From contig DVOT01000248.1 in assembly GCA_018713425.1 (NCBI GenBank), forward strand, positions 1 to 7,909: a stretch of DNA of 7,909 nucleotides, written 5' to 3'. The stretch comes from Alectryocaccomicrobium faecavium. GTDB lineage: Bacteria > Bacillota > Clostridia > Christensenellales > Aristaeellaceae. Below the pieces are notes generated by a model, which had not been told where the DNA came from, searched no databases, and saw only the letters and a list, made by a program, of their open reading frames with translations. Below, piece after piece: positions 1-6,399 of this stretch. Numbering within the stretch: the first letter of the stretch is position 1; every line of letters begins with the position of its first letter. A program made the translations under genes and the position numbers.

Positions 1-130
1 GGTTAAAACGCTGGAGAGGGATCGCTACGCGCTATGCGAAAAACACGTCATCGTTCCTTTCTGCTGTTCACATCAGATGTATCGCTATTTGGCTGGCTGT
101 TTTGGCTTGATCTCATGTAGACACTATCTA
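1..130 (+). mobile_element. Right end of an IS5-family insertion sequence (partial)
   Basis: The transposase tail stops at 110. About 8 bp later comes TAGACACTATCTA (118-130), which resembles the TAGACACTGTCTC-type right inverted repeats I associate with IS427-like elements. If so, the element ends near 128-130, perhaps next to a short TA or TNA target duplication. The left end is outside the window, so the inverted repeat cannot be paired and the boundary is tentative. Confidence 0.55.
3..110 (+). CDS. IS5-family transposase, C-terminal tail (partial)
   Basis: Only the last 35 residues are in the window, read in the frame starting at position 3 and ending at TGA 108-110; the gene enters from the left edge. 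The tail reads LKRWRGIATRYAKNTSSFLS and then AVHIRCIAIWLAVLA. The core R-G-I-A-T-R-Y-x-K followed by F-L-x-A-V-H-x-x-x-x-x-I-W-L is the characteristic end of IS5-family (IS427-like) DDE transposases, which usually finish with RRIATRYDK, a short linker and an alanine/leucine-rich segment ending in IWL. The catalytic residues lie upstream, apart from the basic RIATRY segment typical of the last helix. Whether the element is intact cannot be judged from here. The gene points towards the gcv operon. The family call rests on the motif as remembered, not on a search. Confidence 0.82.
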   Translation, partial: LKRWRGIATRYAKNTSSFLSAVHIRCIAIWLAVLA

Positions 131-159
131 GCAATACTGCCTTTCCTGAACAAACCTTT

Positions 160-188
160 TTGCGCAGAGTCGTCGCGTGATATATAAC
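160..188 (+). promoter_or_regulatory. Possible secondary promoter upstream of gcvT
   Basis: TTGCGC (160-165) and TATAAC (183-188) are separated by 17 bp; the -10 box matches the consensus at five of six bases and the -35 box at three. It would start transcripts near 195 and give a leader of almost 90 nt. It lies between the candidate insertion-sequence end and the better promoter at 221-249. AT-rich intergenic DNA easily yields such pairs, so it is only a candidate. Confidence 0.25.
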
Positions 189-220
189 ATGGAAATGTGC
201 TTCTCTTCCCTTCGTAGCGC

Positions 221-249
221 TTGTATTTTTCCTTGGATGAAGGTATAAT
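221..249 (+). promoter_or_regulatory. Sigma-A-type promoter of the gcv operon
   Basis: A perfect -10 box TATAAT lies at 244-249, with TTGTAT at 221-226 as the -35 box (three of six consensus bases) and an optimal 17-bp spacer. Transcription would start near 256, leaving a leader of only about 27 nt before the gcvT start. That is just enough for the ribosome binding site and leaves no room for a leader regulator such as a glycine riboswitch on this transcript. Confidence 0.65.
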
Positions 250-264
250 AGTCCATAGTATCTT

Positions 265-273
265 AGGAAGGAG
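265..273 (+). promoter_or_regulatory. Ribosome binding site that decides the gcvT start
   Basis: AGGAAGGAG is a strong Shine-Dalgarno sequence ending 9 nt before CTG 283-285. It is too far (57 nt) from the first in-frame ATG at 331 to serve it. No in-frame ATG, GTG or TTG lies between the upstream in-frame stop (TAG 256-258) and 331, so the site points to CTG as the initiator. Confidence 0.8.
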
Positions 274-282
274 TGGGTTCCC

Positions 283-1368
283 CTGAAGCATACTCCCCTA
301 TATGAAGAGCACGTTGCCCTCGGGGGGCGCATGGTGGATTTCGGCGGCTGGGCGCTGCCAACGCAATACGATAGCATTCTCAAGGAACACGCGCATGCGC
401 GAGAAGCCGCGGGCTTGTTCGACGTTTCCCACATGGGCGAAATCGCCGTGACCGGCGCGGGCGCGAAGGAATTTGTGCATTCTATTCTGACGAACGATGT
501 CTTGCAAGCGCAAAACGGCCAAGCCGTATACGGCATTTTGTGCTACGAAAACGGCTGCGCGGTGGACGATTTGATTGCCTACATACAGTCTGACAGCAAA
601 ATTTTGCTAGTGGTGAACGCCGCCAACGACGACAAGGATTTCGCTTACATTCAATCCCTGTGCCCGCCAGGCATCGAGTTGGAGCACGCTTCCGCGCGTT
701 TGGGGCAGCTCGCCCTGCAGGGGCCGAAGGCGCAGAAAGCGCTTTCCCGGCTCACAAGCGCGCCGCTCGCTTCGCTCAAGTCCTTCCATTTCCTGGATGG
801 AGAGGCAGTTGCGGGCATTCCCTGCTGCATTAGCCGCACGGGATATACCGGAGAAGATGGCTTTGAACTGTATTGCGCCTGGGACGACACCCCTGCCCTC
901 TGGCGCGCTCTGTTGCAGGTGGAAGGCGTGAAGCCGATCGGATTGGGAGCACGAGATACTCTGCGCTTTGAGGCCAAGCTGCCCCTGTACGGGCACGAGT
1001 TGCGTGAAGACGTTACGCCCCTGGAAGCGGGTCTTTCCTTCTTTGTCAAGCTCGATCACAATTTTGTGGGCCGCGACGCGCTGGTCGCGCAAAAAGCCGC
1101 CGGCCTTACGCGCCGTTTGTGCGAAGTGGAACTGAAGGGGCGGGGCATCCCGCGCGCGGGCATGGCGGTCGCGGCAAATGGCGCCGAAATTGGCCACGTC
1201 ACCAGCGGCGGCGTGGCGCCCACGGTGAACCGTCCCCTCGCGCTGGCCATGCTGGATGCCGCTTTCAGCGCACCCGGCACGCAGGTGGATTTGATCATCC
1301 GCGATAAGCCCGTTCCCGCTGTGGTGGGCAAGGGCATGTTCTATAAAAGAAAAAAGGAACAGGAGTGA
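283..1368 (+). CDS. gcvT: Aminomethyltransferase (glycine cleavage T-protein), CTG start
   Basis: Cytoplasmic T-protein of the glycine cleavage system: it takes the aminomethyl group from the lipoyl arm of GcvH, releases ammonia and forms 5,10-methylenetetrahydrofolate. From CTG 283 the product is 361 residues, the normal GcvT length, and begins (M)KHTPLYEEHVALGGRMVDF, matching the family N-terminus; starting at ATG 331 would lose 16 conserved residues. Visible family motifs are FGGWALP (20-26), the VDDL segment around D95/D96 that carries the conserved catalytic aspartate of T-proteins, ALQGP (144-148), GYTGEDGFEL (187-196), GARDTLRFEAKLPLYG (222-237) and the C-terminal HVTSGGVAPT segment. 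It opens a tight operon; its stop lies 5 nt before the likely gcvH ATG and overlaps an alternative GTG. The function is firm. The unusual start codon should be confirmed, as an ATG-to-CTG sequencing error would look the same. Confidence 0.95.
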   Translation: MKHTPLYEEHVALGGRMVDFGGWALPTQYDSILKEHAHAREAAGLFDVSHMGEIAVTGAGAKEFVHSILTNDVLQAQNGQAVYGILCYENGCAVDDLIAYIQSDSKILLVVNAANDDKDFAYIQSLCPPGIELEHASARLGQLALQGPKAQKALSRLTSAPLASLKSFHFLDGEAVAGIPCCISRTGYTGEDGFELYCAWDDTPALWRALLQVEGVKPIGLGARDTLRFEAKLPLYGHELREDVTPLEAGLSFFVKLDHNFVGRDALVAQKAAGLTRRLCEVELKGRGIPRAGMAVAANGAEIGHVTSGGVAPTVNRPLALAMLDAAFSAPGTQVDLIIRDKPVPAVVGKGMFYKRKKEQE

Positions 1369-1373
1369 GCGCA

Positions 1374-1754
1374 ATGGTACAGGCAGGATTGTTCTATTCC
1401 AAAGATCATGAGTGGGTGCGCATCGAAGAAGGGCGCGCGTTCGTTGGCATTTCAGACTATGCGCAAAACGCACTAGGCGACGTAGTGTATGTGGAACTGC
1501 CCGAGTTGGGCGCGCATTTGGAAGCGGGCGCACAGGCGGGCGTGCTGGAGAGCGTGAAGGCCGTAAGCGAAGTGTATTCCCCTGTGGGCGGCGAAGTATG
1601 CGAAGTGAACGGCGCGCTGGAAGACGCGCCCGAGCTCGTCAACGAAGCGCCTTATGAGAATTACATCTTCGTGCTGGAAGCTGCCGCATTCGACACGTCC
1701 AATTTAATGGACGCCGCCGCTTACGAAGCCTACCTTGGCACCCTGGAGGAATAA
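1374..1754 (+). CDS. gcvH: Glycine cleavage system H-protein (lipoyl carrier)
   Basis: Small lipoylated shuttle that carries the aminomethyl group from the P-protein to the T-protein and then returns its dihydrolipoyl arm to the L-protein. It has 126 residues from ATG 1374, the usual family length. Visible features are the N-terminal SKDHEWVRIE, the GDVVYVELPELG strand-turn (36-47) and the lipoylation hairpin ESVKAVSEVYSP with the modified lysine at K62, then the C-terminal NEAPYENYIF. ATG 1374 is preferred because AGGAG (1361-1365) sits 8 nt upstream and homologues begin a few residues before the F/Y-x-K-x-H-E-W motif. An in-frame GTG at 1365, overlapping the gcvT stop as GTGA, would add three residues. 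The gene lies between gcvT and gcvPA with almost no spacing, so translation is probably coupled. Confidence 0.96.
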   Translation: MVQAGLFYSKDHEWVRIEEGRAFVGISDYAQNALGDVVYVELPELGAHLEAGAQAGVLESVKAVSEVYSPVGGEVCEVNGALEDAPELVNEAPYENYIFVLEAAAFDTSNLMDAAAYEAYLGTLEE

Positions 1755-1755
1755 C

Positions 1756-3027
1756 ATGCGTTACACACCGCATACCCGGCAGGACATCGGCAAAATGCTG
1801 GACGCTATCGGCGCCGGCGGGCTCGACGACCTGTTTTGCGACATTCCGGAAGAAGTGCGCCTGCAAAGGCCGCTGGCCATCGGCGAAGGCATGGGTGAAA
1901 TCGAGTTGCGCCGCGAAATTGCCCGCCGCGCGAAGGCAAACTTGTCCGCAGAGGACGCTCCTTGTTTCCTCGGCGCGGGCTGCTATGACCATTTTGTGCC
2001 CGCCGCCGTGAGCGAGTTGCTCGCTAGGGGCGAATTCGTCACAGCGTACACGCCCTATCAGCCCGAAATGAGCCAGGGCATTTTGCAATCCATCTTTGAA
2101 TATCAGACGCAGATCTGCCGCCTAACCGGCATGGATGCCTCCAATGCCAGCCTGTACGACGCGGGCAGCGCGCTGGGTGAGGCGCTGCGCATCGCCTGGG
2201 AGCAGACCAAGCGGCACGGCGTATGCCTGCACGGCGAGATCCACCCGGGCTATTGCAACGTGGCGAAGGCCTATCGCAAGCCCGGCACGCACCTGGATGA
2301 ACGCGAAATCGGCCCCGACACCGCCGCAGTCGTAATCCAGCAGCCCGACTATCTGGGCCGGATTGTGGATGCGCGGCCCATCATCGAGCAAGCGCACGCG
2401 GCGGGCGCACTGGCCATCATGATCGTGAACCCCATTGCGCAGGCGCTGCTGAAAACCCCAGCCGAGCTGGGCGCGGACTATGTGGTGGGCGACGGGCAAC
2501 CTTTGGGGTGCGGCATGAATTACGGCGGCCCCGCGCTGGGCTTCATTGCCACGGGCAAAAAGAACCTGCGCCGCCTGCCGGGCCGCATCGTGGGCCTTTC
2601 GGAGGACACCGAGGGCCGTCGCGCGTTCGTGCTTACGCTGCAGGCGCGCGAACAGCACATCCGGCGCGATAAGGCTTCCTCCAACATTTGCTCCAACCAG
2701 GCGCTCAACGCTCTCGCGGTGAACATGTATCTTTCTTATGTGGGCGGCGAAGGATTGGTGAAAATCGCCCGCCGCTGCCACGCGCTCGCCTGCTTTGCGG
2801 AGGACGAATTGGCGAAACGCGAAATTCGCCGCATGGATGACGCGCCCTATTTCAACGAATTCGCCATCGCGCTGAACCATCCGCAGGAAGTGAGCGACGC
2901 GTTGTTTGCCAACGGCGTGATCGGCGGCCTGTGCATCCCCGGCGGCATGCTGTTGGCCTTCACCGAAAAGCGCACCGAAGCGGAAATCGAGCGCCTTGCG
3001 CGCCTGATTCAGGAGGCCGACCGATGA
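1756..3027 (+). CDS. gcvPA: Glycine dehydrogenase (decarboxylating) subunit 1 (P-protein alpha)
   Basis: N-terminal half of the split P-protein, which with GcvPB decarboxylates glycine on pyridoxal phosphate and transfers the aminomethyl group to GcvH. It is 423 residues, slightly shorter than most GcvPA proteins. It begins MRYTPHTRQDIGKMLDAIG, a typical family start. Conserved blocks are FLGAG (71-75), AYTPYQPEMSQG (97-108), TGMDASNASLYDAGSAL (124-140) and NYGGPALGF (from residue 255), followed by the RREQHIRR-like segment, here REQHIRRDKASSNICSNQAL. This subunit adopts the aminotransferase fold but lacks the PLP lysine, as expected. ATG 1756 has GGAGGA (1745-1750) just upstream and follows the gcvH stop by 1 bp; a TTG at 1735 would intrude into gcvH and is not needed. 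The 3' end overlaps gcvPB by 4 bp. Confidence 0.96.
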   Translation: MRYTPHTRQDIGKMLDAIGAGGLDDLFCDIPEEVRLQRPLAIGEGMGEIELRREIARRAKANLSAEDAPCFLGAGCYDHFVPAAVSELLARGEFVTAYTPYQPEMSQGILQSIFEYQTQICRLTGMDASNASLYDAGSALGEALRIAWEQTKRHGVCLHGEIHPGYCNVAKAYRKPGTHLDEREIGPDTAAVVIQQPDYLGRIVDARPIIEQAHAAGALAIMIVNPIAQALLKTPAELGADYVVGDGQPLGCGMNYGGPALGFIATGKKNLRRLPGRIVGLSEDTEGRRAFVLTLQAREQHIRRDKASSNICSNQALNALAVNMYLSYVGGEGLVKIARRCHALACFAEDELAKREIRRMDDAPYFNEFAIALNHPQEVSDALFANGVIGGLCIPGGMLLAFTEKRTEAEIERLARLIQEADR

Positions 3028-4451
3028 GCAAGCTGATTTTTGAAAAGAGCCATCCCGGCGCGAATGGTTTCGCCCTCTCCCCCATGCGCGAAGATATGCG
3101 CATACCGGATGCTTTTTTGCGCGCGGAACGCGCCAATCTGCCAGAGGTTTCCGAGGTGGAATTCACCCGGCATTTCATGGAGCTTTCCAAGCGCGCCTTT
3201 GGCGTAGACGACGGCATGTATCCGCTGGGGAGTTGCACCATGAAATACAACCCCAAGGTGAACGAGTGGGCCGCGCGCCAATTCGCGGCGCTGCACCCAT
3301 TGCTGCCGGAAAAATACGCGCAGGGCGTGCTCTCGCTGCTGTACGATGCGGGCGAAATGCTCAAGGAAATCCTGGGCATGGACGCGTTTACCCTGCAACC
3401 CGCCGCAGGCGCGCAGGGCGAAATGACCGGCGTAGCCATGATTCGCGCGTACCACGAGCACCGCGGCGACCACAAGCGCACCAAGATGCTGGTGCCCGAC
3501 AGCGCGCATGGCACCAATCCAGCCACCGCGCACGTGGTGGGCTACGACGTAGTGGAGGTCGCCAGCAACGAAAACGGTCTGGTGGATATCGATGACCTGC
3601 GCGCCAAGATGAACGACGAGGTTGCCGGGCTAATGCTCACCAACCCGAACACGCTGGGCCTGTTTGAAAAGGACATTCTCGCCATGGCAGAGATCGTGCA
3701 CGGCGCAGGCGGCCTTCTCTATTACGACGGCGCGAACCTCAACGCCATCATGGGAATGGCGCGGCCAGGCGATATGGGCTTCGACGTGGTACACGTCAAT
3801 CTGCACAAGACCTTTGCCACCCCGCACGGCGGCGGCCCGGGCAGCGGCCCCGTGGGCGCCAAAGCGCACCTGGCGCCATTTTTGCCCGTGCCCGTGCTGC
3901 AAAAGGATGGCGGCGCCTACCGCTGGGATTTTGATCGTCCGCTTTCCATCGGCCAGATGCATGCGTTCTATGGGAATGTCGGCGTCGTGGTGAAAGCCTA
4001 CGCCTATATGCTGGCCCTGGGCGCGGAGGGCATCCGCGACGCGTGCCGCCTGGCCGTTTTGGCCGCCAACTACCTGCGCGTATGCCTGGGCGAGGATTAT
4101 GACATTGCCTACGACGCGCTGTGCAAGCACGAATTCGTGCTCTCCGCCGCCCGGCAGATGCACGAAAATCATGTGGGCGCGACGGACATTTGCAAGCGTC
4201 TAATCGATATGGGTTACCATCCGCCGACGGTGCACTTCCCCCTGATCGTGAAGGAAGCGCTGATGATCGAGCCGAATGAAACCGAGAGCCTGGAGCGGTT
4301 GGACGGTTTTGTGGAGGCCATGCGCGCCATCGCGCGCGAGTGCCGCGAAAATCCCGAAATCGTGCGCACTGCCCCTCATACCTGCCCGATTACCCGCGTG
4401 GATGAAGTGAAGGCCGCGCGCAATCCCGTGGTGAAATACGAAGAAGCATGA
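3024..4451 (+). CDS. gcvPB: Glycine dehydrogenase (decarboxylating) subunit 2 (P-protein beta)
   Basis: PLP-bearing half of the split P-protein, 475 residues, normal for the family. The conserved motif MYPLGSCTMKYNPKVNE starts at residue 65. PDSAHGTNPA (158-167) contains the histidine H162 expected to stack on the cofactor. NLHKTFATPHGGGPGSGP contains the Schiff-base lysine K262. Family members often read FSTPHGGGGPG; the Ala-for-Ser and a shorter glycine run here look like ordinary variation. The start ATG overlaps the gcvPA stop as ATGA and has AGGAGG (3011-3016) 7 nt upstream, a standard arrangement for translational coupling of the two subunits in equal amounts. The stop in turn overlaps the next gene by 4 bp. 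The two-subunit form is typical of Firmicutes, Thermotogae and archaea, as opposed to the fused GcvP of most proteobacteria. Confidence 0.97.
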   Translation: MSKLIFEKSHPGANGFALSPMREDMRIPDAFLRAERANLPEVSEVEFTRHFMELSKRAFGVDDGMYPLGSCTMKYNPKVNEWAARQFAALHPLLPEKYAQGVLSLLYDAGEMLKEILGMDAFTLQPAAGAQGEMTGVAMIRAYHEHRGDHKRTKMLVPDSAHGTNPATAHVVGYDVVEVASNENGLVDIDDLRAKMNDEVAGLMLTNPNTLGLFEKDILAMAEIVHGAGGLLYYDGANLNAIMGMARPGDMGFDVVHVNLHKTFATPHGGGPGSGPVGAKAHLAPFLPVPVLQKDGGAYRWDFDRPLSIGQMHAFYGNVGVVVKAYAYMLALGAEGIRDACRLAVLAANYLRVCLGEDYDIAYDALCKHEFVLSAARQMHENHVGATDICKRLIDMGYHPPTVHFPLIVKEALMIEPNETESLERLDGFVEAMRAIARECRENPEIVRTAPHTCPITRVDEVKAARNPVVKYEEA

Positions 4452-5569
4452 GTTCTAACCTGCTGAAAAAGCTCAGCACCATCGCCGCGCCCGCAGCCAA
4501 ACCGCGCCCGAGCAGGCGCGGTCTGCTGGTGCGGCGATATGCCGTGCCAGCCGAAACCGCGCTTCTCACGCTGGACGCGGCGCGGTTTCGCGCCCTGGGC
4601 TTTGAAGTGCAAAGCGCCAGCGATTGCCTGTTTCTCGATACGGAAACCACCGGACTTGCCCGGGGCGCGGGCACGGTGGCCTTCCTAGTGGGGCTCGGGT
4701 ATCTGGACGGGAACGAATTCGTGGTGGAACAGTATCTGATGCGCGATTACCCCGATGAGCCGGATCTGCTCGCCGCCGTCGTCTCTACTGCCAAGCGGTT
4801 TTCTGCCGTGGTCACGTTCAATGGGGCAAATTTCGATTTGCCGCTGTTGGATTCGCGCTTCACCATGAACCGCATGCGCGGCGAATTGCCGCCGCTGGTG
4901 AGCGTGGATCTCCTTCTGCCCGCGCGCAGGCTGTGGAAGCTGCGCATCAAAAGCTGCCGCCTCGCCAACTTAGAGGCGCAGATCCTGGGTGTTCCCCGCG
5001 AGCATGACTTGCCGGGCAGCGAGGTGCCCGGGCGCTACTTTTCCTTCCTGAAAACGGGCGACGAATCCCTGCTCACGGATGTGCTCGACCACAACCGGGA
5101 AGACGTCGTTTCCCTGGGCAAACTGCTGGCCGTGCTTTCGGAAGCGTATTTCCAACCGGAAATGATTTCCGACCCCATCGATCTGTTCAGCGCCGGTCGC
5201 GCGTTTGAACGGCGCGGAGAGGATCATACCGCGCGCAGGCTCTATGTGCTGGCAAGCGCACCGCGTCCCATCACGAGCCTTTCCGCGCTCACGGCGCAAA
5301 AATACGCCGGGGAAGCCAACGCGCGCCTGTATGCCATGTATCGCCGTGCACAGGATTGGGAAAATGCCCTGGCCGTGCTTTCCTGTATGCTCGCACGCAG
5401 GCAAAAGCTGGCGTTTGCCCATGTGGAACTGGCGAAATATCTGGAACACCGCAAGCGCGACTATGCAGAAGCGCTGCGGCATGTCGACGCGGCGCTCGCC
5501 CTCGCGCCAGAGGCGGAACGCGCGGCGCTCACGCACCGCCGGGAGCGGTTAATTCGAAAAATGAGGTGA
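4448..5569 (+). CDS. YprB-like RNase H-fold (DEDD) exonuclease-domain protein with TPR-like C-terminus
   Basis: 373 residues. The N-terminal region (about 60-230) matches the YprB/RNase_H_2 domain: LFLDTETTGLARGAGTVAFL carries D64 and E66 (DxE), TFNGANFDLPLLD carries D130, and LDHNREDVVSL carries H215 and D219. These are the four acidic metal ligands of DEDD-type 3'-5' nucleases. The conserved W-K-x-R-x-x-S-C-R-L-x-x-x-E block (163-176) and the LPG-E-V-P-x-x-Y-F segment (188-198) are also as in YprB. The C-terminal part (about 245-370) is helical and repeat-like (LAKYLEHRKRDYAEALRHVD), consistent with tetratricopeptide helices that may bind a partner. A nuclease activity is inferred from the intact residues; the cellular substrate of YprB proteins is not clearly known to me. 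ATG 4448 overlaps the gcvPB stop (ATGA) and has only a weak AAGAAG upstream, so it probably relies on coupled translation. Confidence 0.85.
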   Translation: MSSNLLKKLSTIAAPAAKPRPSRRGLLVRRYAVPAETALLTLDAARFRALGFEVQSASDCLFLDTETTGLARGAGTVAFLVGLGYLDGNEFVVEQYLMRDYPDEPDLLAAVVSTAKRFSAVVTFNGANFDLPLLDSRFTMNRMRGELPPLVSVDLLLPARRLWKLRIKSCRLANLEAQILGVPREHDLPGSEVPGRYFSFLKTGDESLLTDVLDHNREDVVSLGKLLAVLSEAYFQPEMISDPIDLFSAGRAFERRGEDHTARRLYVLASAPRPITSLSALTAQKYAGEANARLYAMYRRAQDWENALAVLSCMLARRQKLAFAHVELAKYLEHRKRDYAEALRHVDAALALAPEAERAALTHRRERLIRKMR

Positions 5570-5574
5570 TTCTT

Positions 5575-6312
5575 ATGGGATTTCTGACGAATTTTAATGC
5601 CCGCAAGGCCTACATGAAGCATGTACAGGGCAATCGCGCGTTTGAGGCTGGCAAAACGGAAGAAGGGCGCGAAATGCACAAGCAGGCCATGGAAGGCTAT
5701 GAAAAAGCTTATAAAGAGGGAATGAACGATCCCAACTACTTGATGGCGTACAGCGTGCTTTTGATGCGCGCGGGCGATTTTGAAAAATCCCGCGAGATCA
5801 TGCTCAAGCTGGATAAAATGAAGCTCGCCGCTGACCAGCGCAAGCAGCTGCATATCAATTATTCCGTGCTCCAATGGAAAATGGGCAATCTGGACAAAGC
5901 CATCGAGCAAATGCGCGTGGTGGCCGCGGGAGGCAAAACGGCCATGGTGTATACCACGCTCGGCCAATATCTGATCGACAAAGCGATCCAAACTGGCGAT
6001 TTCACCGAGGCAATCGAATTCAACAACGAAGCCTATGAATACGACGAGGAAGACGCTGGTACGCTCGATAACCTGGGTCAGTTGAAATACGCCATGGGCG
6101 AGCGCGAGGCGGCCAAAGACTACTTCCGCCGCGCGCTGGAGCAAAAGCCCAGCCAGACCGTCACGCTCTACAATCTTGCCCGCTTGTTGCACGAAGACGG
6201 CGAAGACGATGAGGCGCGTAAGCTCATCGCGCGCGCCGTGGACGGCAACTTCTCTTCCCTCTGCCCTGTCTCCCGCGAGGAAGTGCAGGCTTTGCAAAAA
6301 GAAATTGGCTGA
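5575..6312 (+). CDS. Tetratricopeptide-repeat protein, function unknown
   Basis: 245 residues, cytoplasmic, without signal peptide or membrane segment. After an N-terminal basic helix (MGFLTNFNARKAYMKHVQGN) and a lysine/glutamate-rich helix pair, four to five TPR-like helix pairs can be read, at about 54-82, 92-120, 122-158, 162-193 and 195-223. The clearest are TLDNLGQLKYAMGEREAAKD and TLYNLARLLHEDGEDDEARK, with the small-residue/Tyr/Ala spacing of TPRs. Such proteins are scaffolds for protein contacts; no catalytic motif is visible. The start is ATG 5575, preceded by GAGGTGAT (5563-5570), a near-perfect match to the anti-Shine-Dalgarno; a longer reading of the same frame would only run back over the previous gene. 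It follows the YprB-like gene by 5 bp, so the two probably share a transcript and perhaps a process. It is the last gene before the terminator hairpin. Confidence 0.8.
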   Translation: MGFLTNFNARKAYMKHVQGNRAFEAGKTEEGREMHKQAMEGYEKAYKEGMNDPNYLMAYSVLLMRAGDFEKSREIMLKLDKMKLAADQRKQLHINYSVLQWKMGNLDKAIEQMRVVAAGGKTAMVYTTLGQYLIDKAIQTGDFTEAIEFNNEAYEYDEEDAGTLDNLGQLKYAMGEREAAKDYFRRALEQKPSQTVTLYNLARLLHEDGEDDEARKLIARAVDGNFSSLCPVSREEVQALQKEIG

Positions 6313-6332
6313 TTCTCCCTGCTATAGAACGA

Positions 6333-6378
6333 AAGGCGCCGGCATTTTCTCAAGCGAAAGCACCGGCGCTTTGGTTTA
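6333..6378 (+). terminator. Hairpin terminator after the TPR gene
   Basis: AAGGCGCCGG (6333-6342) pairs with CCGGCGCTTT (6363-6372) over 10 bp with one G-U pair. Inside, TTTTC/GAAAG can form a further short stem closing a six-base loop, so the whole folds as one long hairpin. It is followed by TTTGGTTT, a broken and rather weak T-tract. Placed 20 bp after the last gene of the gcv run, it is the likely transcript end. Partial read-through into the acetyltransferase gene is possible, since no convincing separate promoter is visible before that gene. Confidence 0.7.
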
Positions 6379-6399
6379 CACCATAAAAGGAGCAAATCC

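Noticed and set aside
1..60. GGAGAG near position 13, suggestive of a glycine riboswitch
   Set aside because: The segment codes for the conserved transposase tail (RWRGIATRY), and none of the other aptamer elements follow it.
2..187. Open plus-strand frame 2 from the left edge to the TAA near 187
   Set aside because: It overlaps the recognisable transposase tail in frame 3, gives a cysteine-rich sequence with no family resemblance, and runs across the likely IS end into AT-rich intergenic DNA.
607..1533. Long minus-strand open frame (308 codons) opposite gcvT and gcvH
   Set aside because: It lies fully antisense to two unmistakable genes. Its translation is Ala/Arg/His-rich with no family motifs, as expected for the reverse of GC-rich coding DNA.
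2122..2880. Minus-strand open frame (252 codons) opposite gcvPA
   Set aside because: It is antisense to a conserved gene, with no recognisable domain and a composition typical of a shadow frame.
5356..5574. Upstream extension of the TPR frame as a fused N-terminal region
   Set aside because: It overlaps the YprB-like gene in another frame, is Arg/Ala-rich without TPR character, and the GAGGTGAT ribosome binding site clearly serves ATG 5575.
5461..6297. Minus-strand open frame (278 codons) opposite the TPR gene
   Set aside because: It is the shadow of a well-supported TPR coding frame with a strong ribosome binding site. Its hydrophobic appearance comes from reversed Glu/Lys codons, not from real membrane segments.
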